From: Oscillospiraceae bacterium
GTDB taxonomy: Bacteria; Bacillota; Clostridia; Oscillospirales; Oscillospiraceae
DNA length: 64,000 nucleotides
Reading direction: 5' to 3'
Assembly: GCA_017935145.1 (NCBI GenBank)
Contig: JAGBIE010000026.1
Location: 1 to 64,000, forward strand
The notes under the pieces are model-generated. The model made no database searches and was not told the DNA's origin. It saw nothing but the letters and a program-made list of their open reading frames with translations. A program made the position numbers and the translations under genes. Below are positions 25,793 through 34,777 of the stretch, piece after piece; positions within the stretch are counted from its first letter, which is position 1; the number at the start of each line of letters is the position of its first letter.

Positions 25793-28042
25793 TTACAGGT
25801 CCATGGTGATTTGGGTTTCACCCACATCCTCACCGCGCAAAATTGCGCCTGCGGCGGGGATTTTCCGCACCCGATAGCGGGAAGGATCGGAGATGCCGGA
25901 ATCCTCGAAGAAGACGGCTTTCTCCACAATATCCTTCTTTTTGAGGCTCAGCACAGCCACGCCTTGGGTGGAACGGGTGGTTTTCACTGCCAACTGGGCG
26001 GTGGAGAAGACGAGGGCGCGACCATCTGCCGTGGTGAGGGCTACCTGACGGTCGCCCTTGGGCAGATGCAGTACAGCAACCAGAGGACTCTTATCGCTAT
26101 ATGCGCCCGTTAAGCGGCGGCGGTTGGACTTGGTGGCATAGGCAGAGACTTCCACCTTTGCCGCTTTGCCGTTTTGGAACAGAAACACGAAGTTGCCCCC
26201 ATAGTTCCCCGGCAGGCAAACGCCCATGACCGTCTCCCCTTCTTCCATTTGGAGTTTGGTGGGGAGATAATCGCCCAAGAGAGAGGCTTTTCCATCTTCA
26301 AACTCACCGCAGGTGGTTTTATAGACCTGCTGTTTGTTGGTGAAGACCAGCAGTTCCGCGCGGTTGGTGGTTTCGCAGGTGAAGGAGAGGCAGTCCCCTT
26401 CCTTAAACTTCTGCTCACCGGACATACGCAGAGACTGGGGTGTGATCTTCTTGAAATAGCCTTCCCGAGAAACGAAAATTGATACGGGATAATCGGGAAT
26501 TTCTTCTTTTTCTTCTTCCACTGCCGTTTGACTATCGAAGACCAGTGTGGTTTTTCGCTCCTGACCGTACTTTTTAGCGCAGGAGGTCAGTTCTTCGATG
26601 ATGATATTCTTCACACGGCGGTCTTTTTGGAGGATATCCTGCAAATCGGCAATATCCTCTTCCAGTTTGGCAGTTTCTTCCAAACGGTGGAGAATGTGTT
26701 CTTTGTTAATATTGCGCAGTTTGATTTCTGCCACAAAGTCCGCCTGCACTTGGTCAATGCCAAAGCCAATCATCAGGTTGGGTACCACTTCGGCTTCTGC
26801 CTCGGTCTCGCGGATAATGCGGATGGCTTTATCAATGTCCAAAAGGATTCTGCTCAGACCCTTGAGCAGATGGAGTTTTTCCTGCTTTTTCTGCAGGTCA
26901 TGATACACACGGCGGCGGACACAATCGGTGCGCCATGCCGTCCACTCTAAGAGCAGGTCACGCACGCCCAAAACCTGAGGCGAGCCAGCAATGAGCACAT
27001 TGAAGTTACAGCCGAAAGAGTCCATGGCAGGGGTGAGTTTAAAGAGTTTCTGCATGAATTTTTCCGGCTCGACACCGCGCTTGAGGTCAATGGCGATTTT
27101 AAGACCATTTAGGTCACTTTCATCGCGGATATCGTTAATTTCACGGATTTTGCCTGCTTTCGTCAGTTCCGCCACTTTATCCACAATGGCTTCCGTGGTG
27201 GTGGTGTAGGGCAGTTCGTAAATTTCAATGATGTTGCCCTCCTTCACATAGCGCCACTTACTGCGCACACGGAAAGAGCCACGGCCTGTCTCATAAATGG
27301 CGGCCATTTCGGCAGCATCGTAGAGAATTTCGCCACCTGTGGAAAAATCGGGGGCGGGCATCACATCCAAAAGATTGGCATCGGGGTCGCGAATGAGCGC
27401 GATGGTAGCATCGCACACTTCTTTCAGGTTAAAACCGCAGATATTCGACGCCATGCCAACAGCGATGCCCATATTAGCCGCCACCAGGATATTGGGGAAA
27501 GTGGTGGGCAGCAGCGTGGGCTCTTTCATGGTGGCGTCATAGTTATCCACAAAGTCCACGGCATCGCAGTCGATATCCTTAAAAATCTCCTGACAGATGG
27601 GCGCGAGTTTTGCCTCGGTATAACGGGAGGCGGCGTAGGCGGCATCGCGGGAGTAGACCTTGCCAAAGTTACCCTTGGAGTCCACAAAGGGATGCAAAAG
27701 CGCCTCGTTACCCTTAGAAAGGCGCACCATGGTTTCGTAGATGGCGGCATCGCCATGGGGATTTAAGCGCATGGTTTGACCCACGATGTTGGCGCTCTTG
27801 GTTTTGGCGCCGTTTAAAAGCCCCATTTTATACATGGTGTAAAGGAGTTTGCGGTGGGAGGGCTTAAAGCCGTCAATTTCAGGAATGGAGCGGGAGACGA
27901 TGACGCTCATGGCATAGGGCATGTAGTTCATTTCCAAAGTATCGCAAATGGCCTGTTCCATGACCTGAGCGCTGAGGCCAACCACATTGGTGGGGATGGC
28001 TTTTTTTACGCTCTCTTGCTCCGTTTTTTTCTTTCTTGCCAC
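25793..28042 (-). CDS. type IIA topoisomerase subunit A (ParC/GyrA-like), divergent
   Basis: DNA breakage and reunion subunit, 749 residues. The active-site tyrosine is in AASRYTEAKL. The winged-helix part has IVGQTMRLNPHGDAAIYE, where canonical GyrA/ParC proteins have a GKYHPHGD-like motif. A long coiled coil (about 385-470) and a reduced C-terminal beta-propeller follow. No GyrA box is seen, so wrapping supercoiling activity is unlikely and a decatenase role is more plausible. GTG at 28042 is preferred (AGGAC upstream) over GTG at 28057, which directly abuts the subunit B stop. Forms a pair with the upstream gene. Confidence 0.88.
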   Translation of the reverse strand: MARKKKTEQESVKKAIPTNVVGLSAQVMEQAICDTLEMNYMPYAMSVIVSRSIPEIDGFKPSHRKLLYTMYKMGLLNGAKTKSANIVGQTMRLNPHGDAAIYETMVRLSKGNEALLHPFVDSKGNFGKVYSRDAAYAASRYTEAKLAPICQEIFKDIDCDAVDFVDNYDATMKEPTLLPTTFPNILVAANMGIAVGMASNICGFNLKEVCDATIALIRDPDANLLDVMPAPDFSTGGEILYDAAEMAAIYETGRGSFRVRSKWRYVKEGNIIEIYELPYTTTTEAIVDKVAELTKAGKIREINDIRDESDLNGLKIAIDLKRGVEPEKFMQKLFKLTPAMDSFGCNFNVLIAGSPQVLGVRDLLLEWTAWRTDCVRRRVYHDLQKKQEKLHLLKGLSRILLDIDKAIRIIRETEAEAEVVPNLMIGFGIDQVQADFVAEIKLRNINKEHILHRLEETAKLEEDIADLQDILQKDRRVKNIIIEELTSCAKKYGQERKTTLVFDSQTAVEEEKEEIPDYPVSIFVSREGYFKKITPQSLRMSGEQKFKEGDCLSFTCETTNRAELLVFTNKQQVYKTTCGEFEDGKASLLGDYLPTKLQMEEGETVMGVCLPGNYGGNFVFLFQNGKAAKVEVSAYATKSNRRRLTGAYSDKSPLVAVLHLPKGDRQVALTTADGRALVFSTAQLAVKTTRSTQGVAVLSLKKKDIVEKAVFFEDSGISDPSRYRVRKIPAAGAILRGEDVGETQITMDL

Positions 28043-28057
28043 AAAATCAGTCCTCAC

Positions 28058-30037
28058 TTACGAAATATCGGCCATATCCAGATATTTATAGCCATTTTCT
28101 GCGATATGGTCTTTTCTGCCCTGCAGATTATCGCCCAAGAGCAGGTCAAAGACCTCTGCGGTGCGGATGGCATCTTCGGGCATGACCTTGATGAGACGGC
28201 GGGTTTCGGGATTCATGGTGGTGAGCCACATCATCTCAGGGTCGTTTTCACCAAGGCCTTTGGAGCGGTTGAGAGTGTACTTCTTCCCTTCCAAGTCCTT
28301 AACAATGTTCGCCTTTTCTGCATCGGAATAGGCGTAGTAGGTGGTGTCCTTGGTGGTAATCTCATAGAGAGGAGATTCGGCAATATACACATAGCCCTTT
28401 TCGATGAGGGTGGGTGTCAGCCGATAGAGCATGGTGAGAATGAGGGTGCGAATCTGGAAGCCGTCCACATCAGCATCGGTACAGATGACAATTTTATTCC
28501 AGCGGAGATTGTCCAAGTCGAAGGTGGACAAATCCTTGCTCTTTTTACCGCCCACTTCCACGCCACAGCCGATGACGCGGAGCAGGTCGGTGATAATCTC
28601 GCTCTTAAAAATGCGGTCATAGTCCGCCTTGAGGCAGTTGAGAATCTTACCGCGGACAGGCATGATGCCTTGGAATTCCGCATCGCGGGAGTTTTTGACA
28701 GAGCCCGCGGCGGAGTCACCTTCCACCACGTACAGTTCGCGGCGGGTGACATCCTTGGTACGGCAATCGATGAATTTTTGCACGCGGTTAGCCAAGTCCA
28801 CCTTGACAGAGAGGGTCTTTTTCAAATCCAAGCGGGTTTTTTCCGCTTTTTCACGGCTACGCTTATTGAGCAGAACTTGGTCGGCAATACGGTCGGCTTC
28901 CGCCTTGTTTTCCATGAAATAGACCTGCAAGCGACTGCGGAAGAATTCCGTCATGGCATCCTGCACAAACTTGTTGGTGATGGCTTTTTTGGTCTGGTTT
29001 TCGTAGGATGTCACCGTGGAGAAGCAGTTGGTGACCAAAACAAGGCAGTCCTGCACATCCTGGAAGGTGATTTTGCTCTCATTCTTGGTGTATTTGCCTG
29101 CGGATTTCAGGTATGCATCAATGGCGTAGACAAAGGCGTTTTTGGTGGCTTTTTCGGGGGCGCCACCATGCTCCAGCCAAGAGGAGTTATGGTAGTACTC
29201 AATTTGGTTGACCTGATTAGAGAAGCACACGGCGGCGCTGATTTTTACCTTGTATTCGGGCTTGTCTTCCCGATCGCGACCCTTGCGTTCGGCCTCCCAA
29301 AATTGGGGCATGGTGAGGGATTTTTCCTCCGTCAGTTCCGTGACATAGTCCAAAATACCGTGCTCGTAGCAGAACTCTGTGGTTTCGAACTTGCCACCCA
29401 CCTCGTTACGGAAACGGAAAGTGACGCCAGCGTTGACCACGGCCTGGCGTTTGAGAACATCGATATAATACTCCACAGGGATGTGGATATCTGTAAACAC
29501 ATCCAAGTCGGGCTTCCAGTGGATGGTGGTGCCTGTCTTTTTGCGGTCTGTGGGCTCTTTGACCATGTCCCCCACGATTTCGCCTTTTTCAAAGTGGAGG
29601 GAGTATTTATAGCCATCACGGCGGATGGTGGCATTAAAAAAGTCTGAGGAATACTGGGTGGCGCAAGCGCCCAAGCCGTTGAGACCCAAGGAAAACTCAT
29701 AGTCACCGCCGGCGTTGTTATCATACTTGCCACCGGCATAGAGTTCGCAATAGACCAGTTCCCAGTTGTAGCGACCTTCTTTTTCGTTCCAGTCCACGGG
29801 ACAGCCACGACCAAAGTCTTCCACTTCAATGGAATCATCGGCATAGCGGGTTACGATGATTAAATTGCCGTGGCCGTCTCTTGCCTCGTCAATGGAGTTG
29901 GAGAGGATTTCAAACACTGCGTGCTGGCAACCCTCCAACCCGTCTGAGCCAAAGATGACCGCGGGGCGTTTGCGGACTCTGTCCGCTCCCTTCAGGGAGG
30001 AAATACTTTCATTACCATAAGATTGTTTCTCTTTCAT
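28058..30037 (-). CDS. type IIA topoisomerase subunit B (ParE/GyrB-like), divergent
   Basis: ATPase and Toprim subunit, 659 residues. GHKL ATPase motifs: LSNSIDEARDG (N box), DFGRGCPVD and LGLNGLGACATQYSS. Toprim motifs: VVEGDSAAGS and CTDADVDGFQIR. The N-terminal signature reads RKRPAVIFGSDGLEGCQHAV instead of the RPGMYIGS type of standard GyrB and ParE. This suggests a separate lineage that coexists with normal gyrase in some Clostridia (my recollection, unverified). It begins the two-gene operon. Confidence 0.88.
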   Translation of the reverse strand: MKEKQSYGNESISSLKGADRVRKRPAVIFGSDGLEGCQHAVFEILSNSIDEARDGHGNLIIVTRYADDSIEVEDFGRGCPVDWNEKEGRYNWELVYCELYAGGKYDNNAGGDYEFSLGLNGLGACATQYSSDFFNATIRRDGYKYSLHFEKGEIVGDMVKEPTDRKKTGTTIHWKPDLDVFTDIHIPVEYYIDVLKRQAVVNAGVTFRFRNEVGGKFETTEFCYEHGILDYVTELTEEKSLTMPQFWEAERKGRDREDKPEYKVKISAAVCFSNQVNQIEYYHNSSWLEHGGAPEKATKNAFVYAIDAYLKSAGKYTKNESKITFQDVQDCLVLVTNCFSTVTSYENQTKKAITNKFVQDAMTEFFRSRLQVYFMENKAEADRIADQVLLNKRSREKAEKTRLDLKKTLSVKVDLANRVQKFIDCRTKDVTRRELYVVEGDSAAGSVKNSRDAEFQGIMPVRGKILNCLKADYDRIFKSEIITDLLRVIGCGVEVGGKKSKDLSTFDLDNLRWNKIVICTDADVDGFQIRTLILTMLYRLTPTLIEKGYVYIAESPLYEITTKDTTYYAYSDAEKANIVKDLEGKKYTLNRSKGLGENDPEMMWLTTMNPETRRLIKVMPEDAIRTAEVFDLLLGDNLQGRKDHIAENGYKYLDMADIS

Positions 30038-30092
30038 GTTCCCTCACAATATTTCGTGTTCTGATTGGGGCACTCACCCATTATATGGTAAA

Positions 30093-30121
30093 ATTATACT
30101 AATTTCTTCCTGCAAAGTCAA
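30093..30121 (-). promoter_or_regulatory. SigA promoter of the topoisomerase operon
   Basis: On the minus strand TTGACT (30121-30116), 17 bases, TATAAT (30098-30093). About 55 bases before the subunit B ATG. The remaining A+T-rich sequence up to 30278 shows no further gene. Confidence 0.8.
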
Positions 30122-30278
30122 GTTTTGCAAAATGCGGAAATATTTTGTAATTTCCCACAAAAACGGACATTTATTTTGGGAGAAATCACAAAGATTTTGC
30201 CGTTGCATTTCTGACCATTCGGGGTTATGATATTTTTGTCTTTTTATTGGCCTATCATACTTTTTCGGGGTGAGGGAA

Positions 30279-31763
30279 ATGTTCAAAATCGGCTTTGACA
30301 ATGAAAAATATACCGAACTGCAAAGCGCCCGCATTTTGGAGCGAGTGGAACAGTTTGGCGGTAAACTCTATTTGGAATTCGGTGGCAAACTTTTCGATGA
30401 CTATCATGCTGCCCGCGTTCTGCCCGGTTTTCAGCCGGACAGTAAGATGCGCATGCTCCTGCAACTGAAAGAGCAGGCAGAGATTATCATTTGCATCAGC
30501 GCGGACGATATCGAAAAGAATAAGCGCCGTGGCGATTTGGACATTACCTATGATGCCGATGTCATGCGTCTCATTGACGCATTCCGTGGCTACGGATTGT
30601 TTGTGGGTAGCGTGGTGCTGACCCGCTACAACTCTCAGCACATCGCTGACCAGTTTGAAAAGCGTCTGCGGGCGCTGGACATTCCCGTGTATCACCACTA
30701 CTCCATCCCCGATTATCCCTCTAACCTCCCCCTCATTTTCTCCGAAAACGGTTTTGGCAAAAACGAATACATTAAGACCCAAAGGCCCATTGCTGTGGTG
30801 ACCGCACCCGGTCCCGGCAGTGGCAAGATGGCCACCTGTCTCAGCCAGTTGTATCACGAAAACAAACTGGGCATTAAGGCGGGCTATGCCAAGTACGAAA
30901 CCTTCCCCGTGTGGAATCTGCCTCTGAAACATCCTGTAAACCTGGCTTATGAGGCCGCCACAGCGGACCTTTCCGATGTGAACATGATTGACCCCTTCCA
31001 TTTGGAGGCCTACGGCGCTACATCGGTAAACTACAATCGGGATATTGAAATTTTCCCCGTGCTGGAAGCCATGTTCAAGAGCATTTACGGCACTTGCCCC
31101 TACAAGAGCCCCACAGACATGGGCGTAAACATGGCGGGCTACGCCATTGTGGATGATGCGGTGTGCTGTGAAGCCTCCAAACAGGAGATTATCCGCCGTC
31201 ACTTTGCCGCCCAGTATAACGCCAAGCGCGGTCTGTCCCGTCCTGGGGAACTGCAAAAACTGGACATGCTCATGCAGAGTTTGCAACTTGACATTTCCAT
31301 GCGCAAGTGCGTGCCTGCCGCTTTGGCGGTGGCAGAACGCACAGGCGAGCCTGCCGTTGCCATGGAACTGCCCGATGGCACAGTGATTACGGGCAAGACC
31401 ACCACCCTTATGGGCGCATCCTGCGCGGCACTTCTCAATGCTCTCAAATATCTTGCGGGCATTGACGATGAGATTAAACTCATTGCCCCTGAAGTGCTGA
31501 TGCCCATTATGGATTTAAAACTCCATCACTTGGGTAACCACAATCCTCGTCTCCACACAGATGAAATTCTCATTGCCCTTGCCATGAGTGCTGTCACCGA
31601 CCCCATCGCCGCCAAGGCCATGGCAGAACTATCCAACCTCAAGGGTAGTGAGGTGCATTCCTCGGTGGTTTTGGCATCGGTGGATGATGGTGTGTTGAAG
31701 AAACTGGGTGCCAATGTCACATGGGAGCCCGTCCTGCAAGCAAAGAAACTCTATCACAAATAA
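30279..31763 (+). CDS. DUF1846 domain-containing protein
   Basis: 494 residues, matching the DUF1846 family in length and in segments such as KIGFDNEKYTELQSARIL, GGKLFDDYHAARVLPGF, PIAVVTAPGPGSGKMATC (a P-loop-like stretch), KAGYAKYETFPVWNLPLKHP and PYKSPTDMGVNMAGYAI. Structures and function of the family are poorly described; the GPGSGK segment suggests nucleotide binding. The ATG at 30279 has GGGGTG upstream. Stand-alone gene with its own terminator. Confidence 0.9.
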   Translation: MFKIGFDNEKYTELQSARILERVEQFGGKLYLEFGGKLFDDYHAARVLPGFQPDSKMRMLLQLKEQAEIIICISADDIEKNKRRGDLDITYDADVMRLIDAFRGYGLFVGSVVLTRYNSQHIADQFEKRLRALDIPVYHHYSIPDYPSNLPLIFSENGFGKNEYIKTQRPIAVVTAPGPGSGKMATCLSQLYHENKLGIKAGYAKYETFPVWNLPLKHPVNLAYEAATADLSDVNMIDPFHLEAYGATSVNYNRDIEIFPVLEAMFKSIYGTCPYKSPTDMGVNMAGYAIVDDAVCCEASKQEIIRRHFAAQYNAKRGLSRPGELQKLDMLMQSLQLDISMRKCVPAALAVAERTGEPAVAMELPDGTVITGKTTTLMGASCAALLNALKYLAGIDDEIKLIAPEVLMPIMDLKLHHLGNHNPRLHTDEILIALAMSAVTDPIAAKAMAELSNLKGSEVHSSVVLASVDDGVLKKLGANVTWEPVLQAKKLYHK

Positions 31764-31767
31764 GAAA

Positions 31768-31795
31768 AACCGCACCCACTTGGGTGCGGTTTTCT
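31768..31795. terminator. bidirectional intrinsic terminator
   Basis: 10-bp stem AACCGCACCC / GGGTGCGGTT with an ACTT loop, T-rich tail on plus and A-run on minus. Between convergent DUF1846 and hemolysin III-type genes. Confidence 0.9.
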
Positions 31796-31798
31796 TAT

Positions 31799-32470
31799 TT
31801 ACAGCACATAGCCTGCCACGGAGATAAACTGGAAGATGCTTCCTAAGAGAACGAACACATGGAACACCGAGTGCATATAGCGCGTGCGTTTGCCCAAGCC
31901 GTAGAGGACAGCGCCCACAGTATAGGCAATGCCTCCCGCCAAAAGCCACCACAAGCCCGCAAGGGGGATGCTTGCCATGGCAGGTTTTGCCGCAAGGACA
32001 ATGCACCAACCCATAGCGATGTAGCAAATCATGGAAAGAACAGCGTATTTTTTCAGGTCGATAGCGGTAAACACCGCTGCCATGACGGCACAGCCCCAAA
32101 CTAGAGCGAAAATTACCCACGCCCAAACAGGAAACATGGGACGGATGGCGCAGAAGAGGATGGGCGTATAAGTGCCACCGATGAGAAAATAGATGGTGCA
32201 GTGGTCAATAATCTGCATGACTTTTTTGCCACTCACTGCCGTGAGTCCGTGATAGACACTGGACACGGTGTAGAGGAGAATCATACTCCCGCCGTAGATG
32301 CTACTGCTCACAATGCCCCAAGGGTCTTTCTTTACGATGGAAATCCAAAGGCAGGTCAGCAGTACCACAATGCCCAATGCGCCACCTACAATATGAGTGA
32401 CCATGTTGGCAATTTCCTCACCACGGGTATAGTCGGGCAAGAGTCTATCTCGCAGTTTTGTTCGTTTCAT
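31799..32470 (-). CDS. hemolysin III / YqfA family membrane protein
   Basis: 223 residues with seven predicted membrane helices, PAQR/HlyIII superfamily. The motifs GEEIANMVTHIVGGALG near the N-terminus, SSVYHGL, IDHCTIYFLIGGTYTP and the C-terminal HSVFHVFVLLGSIF supply the conserved Ser, His, Asp and His residues that bind metal in PAQR proteins. The ATG at 32470 has the Shine-Dalgarno AAGGAGG; an upstream open frame to 32683 overlaps the ttcA-like gene and is rejected. Physiological role unclear despite the historical name. Confidence 0.9.
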   Translation of the reverse strand: MKRTKLRDRLLPDYTRGEEIANMVTHIVGGALGIVVLLTCLWISIVKKDPWGIVSSSIYGGSMILLYTVSSVYHGLTAVSGKKVMQIIDHCTIYFLIGGTYTPILFCAIRPMFPVWAWVIFALVWGCAVMAAVFTAIDLKKYAVLSMICYIAMGWCIVLAAKPAMASIPLAGLWWLLAGGIAYTVGAVLYGLGKRTRYMHSVFHVFVLLGSIFQFISVAGYVL

Positions 32471-32557
32471 GTTAGCGCCTCCTTGCATTTTCTGCCAACA
32501 AACTACCACGAGAATCGAGAAAAACCTACCTACGATTCTATCCCATAAAAGTAGAGT

Positions 32558-32598
32558 CGCCCCAAGGCATTCTCCAAAAAGGAGAGTGCCTTGGGGCG
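32558..32598 (-). repeat. long perfect hairpin without T-run
   Basis: 18-bp inverted repeat (17 Watson-Crick pairs and one G-T) with an AAAAA loop, beginning CGCCCCAAGGCATTCTCC, 6 bases after the ttcA-like stop. No T-run follows directly on either strand, so termination may be weak or it may protect the mRNA end. Confidence 0.6.
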
Positions 32599-32603
32599 AT
32601 GGC

Positions 32604-33353
32604 TTAAACATCCATATCGGGTAGAGGTCTGCGAGTGGGTTCTTCCACGCCCCATTGGGGCAAGGGCAGGCGTTGCATGGCACCGAAAATCTTGCTTTTC
32701 AGATCAGGATAGCGCTCAGAGAGCTCCGCCACCAAGTTCTTGACCTCCTGCCGTTTGGAATTTTTATCCATGGGGCAGGTATTCTCCACCACGGGAAGAT
32801 GAAGTTTTTGCGCCAAATTTTCAATACTCTTCTCCCCTAAATACAGCAGGGGGCGGATTTGTGTGACCTCGGTTCTGTCCAAATAGGTCTTGGGTTCAAA
32901 GCAACTGATGCGCCCCTCATAGAAAAGGGAGAGCAGGAAGGTCTCCACAGCATCATCATAGTGATGGCCTAGGGCGATTTTAGAAATGCCCGCCTCTTTG
33001 ATAGCATTGGACAGGGCGCCACGGCGCATTTTGGAACAGAGGGCGCAGGGGTTTTTCTCCTTGCGGTGCTGGAAGATGACAGGGGCGATTTCCGTCTTAA
33101 TTTGGTGATAGGGCACGCCCAGTTTTTCGCAAAATTCTGCCACGGGGGTAAAATCCATGCCCTCTAGCCCCAAATCGATGGTAAAGGCTTCCAAGGTAAA
33201 TTGGGTGGGGTGATATTCCCGTAAAGCCGCCAAAAGCACCAAGAGCGCCAAGGAGTCCTTGCCCCCCGATACGCCCACGGCTATCTTCTCCCCAGGGGAA
33301 ATCATATTGTAATCGTCCACACAGCGGCGAACCAGACCCACCAATCGTTGCAT
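32604..33353 (-). CDS. TtcA family tRNA 2-thiocytidine-type synthetase
   Basis: PP-loop ATP pyrophosphatase of 249 residues. SGGKDSLALL binds ATP. The cysteine pair in NPCALCSKMRRGAL and a later cysteine (VENTCPMD) resemble the iron-sulfur ligands of TtcA, which thiolates C32 of some tRNAs. GHHYDDAVETFLLSLFYEG is the conserved second motif. The ATG at 33353 lies 9 bases after AAAGG. The target tRNA position is an inference. Confidence 0.82.
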   Translation of the reverse strand: MQRLVGLVRRCVDDYNMISPGEKIAVGVSGGKDSLALLVLLAALREYHPTQFTLEAFTIDLGLEGMDFTPVAEFCEKLGVPYHQIKTEIAPVIFQHRKEKNPCALCSKMRRGALSNAIKEAGISKIALGHHYDDAVETFLLSLFYEGRISCFEPKTYLDRTEVTQIRPLLYLGEKSIENLAQKLHLPVVENTCPMDKNSKRQEVKNLVAELSERYPDLKSKIFGAMQRLPLPQWGVEEPTRRPLPDMDV

Positions 33354-33387
33354 GGGGCACATCCTTTCAAAATGTAAAATAGAAAGT

Positions 33388-33431
33388 GAGCATTCGAGAG
33401 TAAAAACGAGAAAAACGGAGCATTTAAGAGT
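33388..33431. repeat. imperfect direct repeats upstream of the ttcA-like gene and rplM
   Basis: GAGCATTCGAGAGT (33388-33401) and GAGCATTTAAGAGT (33418-33431) differ at two of 14 bases and start 30 bases apart, three helical turns. Possible protein-binding sites in the divergent region. Confidence 0.35.
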
Positions 33432-33467
33432 TTGTTCCAAGGAAAATGAAAATTTTGAAAAATAGTG

Positions 33468-33496
33468 TTGACAGCACTTTTTCTTTATGGTATAAA
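33468..33496 (+). promoter_or_regulatory. SigA promoter of rplM-rpsI
   Basis: TTGACA (33468-33473), 17 bases, TATAAA (33491-33496). Confidence 0.85.
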
Positions 33497-33502
33497 ATTC
33501 TA

Positions 33503-33581
33503 GCGCTGATTGGGTTTATTGTAACCCGCGGCCGTGATTTTGTCAAAAACTATTCATATATTTTAAATGGAGGAAGTTCTC
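33503..33581 (+). promoter_or_regulatory. rplM leader, possible L13-type autoregulatory RNA
   Basis: The ~75-nt leader has a hairpin GGGTT / AACCC followed by CGCGGCCGTGA and an A+T-rich stretch before the Shine-Dalgarno GGAGG. Firmicutes rplM operons commonly carry an L13-binding leader; I cannot confirm the match by eye. Confidence 0.35.
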
Positions 33582-34013
33582 ATGTCCACTACCATGGCAA
33601 AGAAAGAGACCGTCCAGAGAAAATGGTACGTTCTCGATGCAGCCGGCAAGCCCCTGGGCCGTACCGCTGCTACCGCCGCTAAGTTGCTCCGCGGCAAACA
33701 TAAGGTCGACTTCACCCCCGCCGTTGACTGCGGTGACTATGTCATCATCATCAACTGCGAAAAGGCCGTCCTCACCGGCGACAAGCTGGAACAGAAGAAG
33801 TATTATCATCACACCGGTTGGATTGGCAACCTGAAAGAAGTCAAGTATCGCACTCTTATGGAGCAGCGTCCCGACTTCGCCATGGAACTGGCTGTGAAGA
33901 ACATGCTGCCCAAGAACACTCTGGGCCGCACTTCCCTCACCCGTCTGAAGCTGTACAAGGGTGCCGAGCACAAGAACGCTGCTCAGAAGCCCGAAGCTTG
34001 GACCTTGGACTAA
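33582..34013 (+). CDS. rplM: 50S ribosomal protein L13
   Basis: 143-residue ribosomal protein. Segments RKWYVLDAAGKPLGRTAA, DYVIIINCEKAVLTGDK and MLPKNTLGRTSLTRLKLYKG are typical. The ATG at 33582 follows GGAGGAAGTTCTC. Paired with rpsI as nearly everywhere. Confidence 0.98.
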   Translation: MSTTMAKKETVQRKWYVLDAAGKPLGRTAATAAKLLRGKHKVDFTPAVDCGDYVIIINCEKAVLTGDKLEQKKYYHHTGWIGNLKEVKYRTLMEQRPDFAMELAVKNMLPKNTLGRTSLTRLKLYKGAEHKNAAQKPEAWTLD

Positions 34014-34030
34014 TTCGGAGGTAAATGATT

Positions 34031-34435
34031 ATGTACGAGAGCAAAAGACAGTATCAGTACGGCACTGGCCGTCGTAAGTCCTCCGTGGCTCGTGTCCGCG
34101 TCTACGAAGGCGGCACCGGCTCCATTATCATCAATGGCCGCGATATCGAAGAATATTTCGGTCTGGAAACCTTGAAGATGGTCGTGCGTCAGCCCCTGGC
34201 TGCCACCGAAACTCTGGGCAAGGTTGACGTTGTCTGCACCGTTGCAGGCGGTGGCGTGACCGGTCAGGCCGGCGCTATCCGTCACGGCATCTCCCGCGCT
34301 CTTCTGAGCGTGAACCCCGATTTCCGCGCCATTCTCAAGGCCGCTGGTTTCCTGACCCGTGACCCCAGAATGAAGGAACGTAAGAAGTACGGCTTGAAGG
34401 CCGCTCGTCGCGCTCCCCAGTTCTCCAAGCGCTGA
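34031..34435 (+). CDS. rpsI: 30S ribosomal protein S9
   Basis: 134-residue ribosomal protein with [15 protein letters not shown] at the start, [20 protein letters not shown] in the middle and the conserved basic tail ending QFSKR that reaches the P-site tRNA. The ATG at 34031 is 9 bases from GGAGG (34017-34021); the ATG at 34025 is too close. Confidence 0.98.
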   Translation: MYESKRQYQYGTGRRKSSVARVRVYEGGTGSIIINGRDIEEYFGLETLKMVVRQPLAATETLGKVDVVCTVAGGGVTGQAGAIRHGISRALLSVNPDFRAILKAAGFLTRDPRMKERKKYGLKAARRAPQFSKR

Positions 34436-34456
34436 TTCCGCTTACAAGAACACAAA

Positions 34457-34485
34457 GGCAGTCACCATATGGTGGCTGCCTTTTT
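34457..34485 (+). terminator. intrinsic terminator of rplM-rpsI
   Basis: 10-bp stem GGCAGTCACC / GGTGGCTGCC (one G-T pair), loop ATAT, tail TTTTT. Confidence 0.88.
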
Positions 34486-34547
34486 CTCTTTCTTTTCGCG
34501 CGGATTTGTGATAGAATATACCTACAAAAAACGGAATAGAAGGTGTC

Positions 34548-34730
34548 ATGATGAAAAAGATGAGCATTGGTCGTCTTTTGAGTTTCATTGGAATCCTATT
34601 TCTATCCATTGGACTCATTTGCAACGGCTTTGAACTGGTTTCTGTTGCAGTCTTCCGCGGGATTGTGCTGGTTGGCATTATTCTGCAAGCCATTGCGCTG
34701 GTTTTCATTTTAAAAAACAGTGAATTTTAG
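34548..34730 (+). CDS. small two-helix membrane protein
   Basis: 60 residues with a basic N-terminus (MMKKMSIGR) and two hydrophobic helices (about 10-27 and 32-54), ending in a charged KNSEF. Shine-Dalgarno GAAGGTG lies before the double ATG. It has its own terminator. I do not recognise it; it looks like a genuine small membrane protein rather than noise because of the clean start, stop and flanking signals. Confidence 0.55.
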   Translation: MMKKMSIGRLLSFIGILFLSIGLICNGFELVSVAVFRGIVLVGIILQAIALVFILKNSEF

Positions 34731-34742
34731 TACATATGCAAC

Positions 34743-34771
34743 CCCCCCAAGCGGAATGCTTCGGGGGTTTT
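34743..34771 (+). terminator. intrinsic terminator
   Basis: Stem CCCCC-C-AAGC / GCTT-C-GGGGG with one mismatch, loop GGAAT, then TTTTA. Confidence 0.75.
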
Positions 34772-34777
34772 ACATTT

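Noticed and set aside
27854-29647. 597-codon open frame on the plus strand
   Set aside because: It lies antisense to the topoisomerase B gene, has no ribosome site and its protein is low-complexity; the minus-strand gene has all catalytic motifs.
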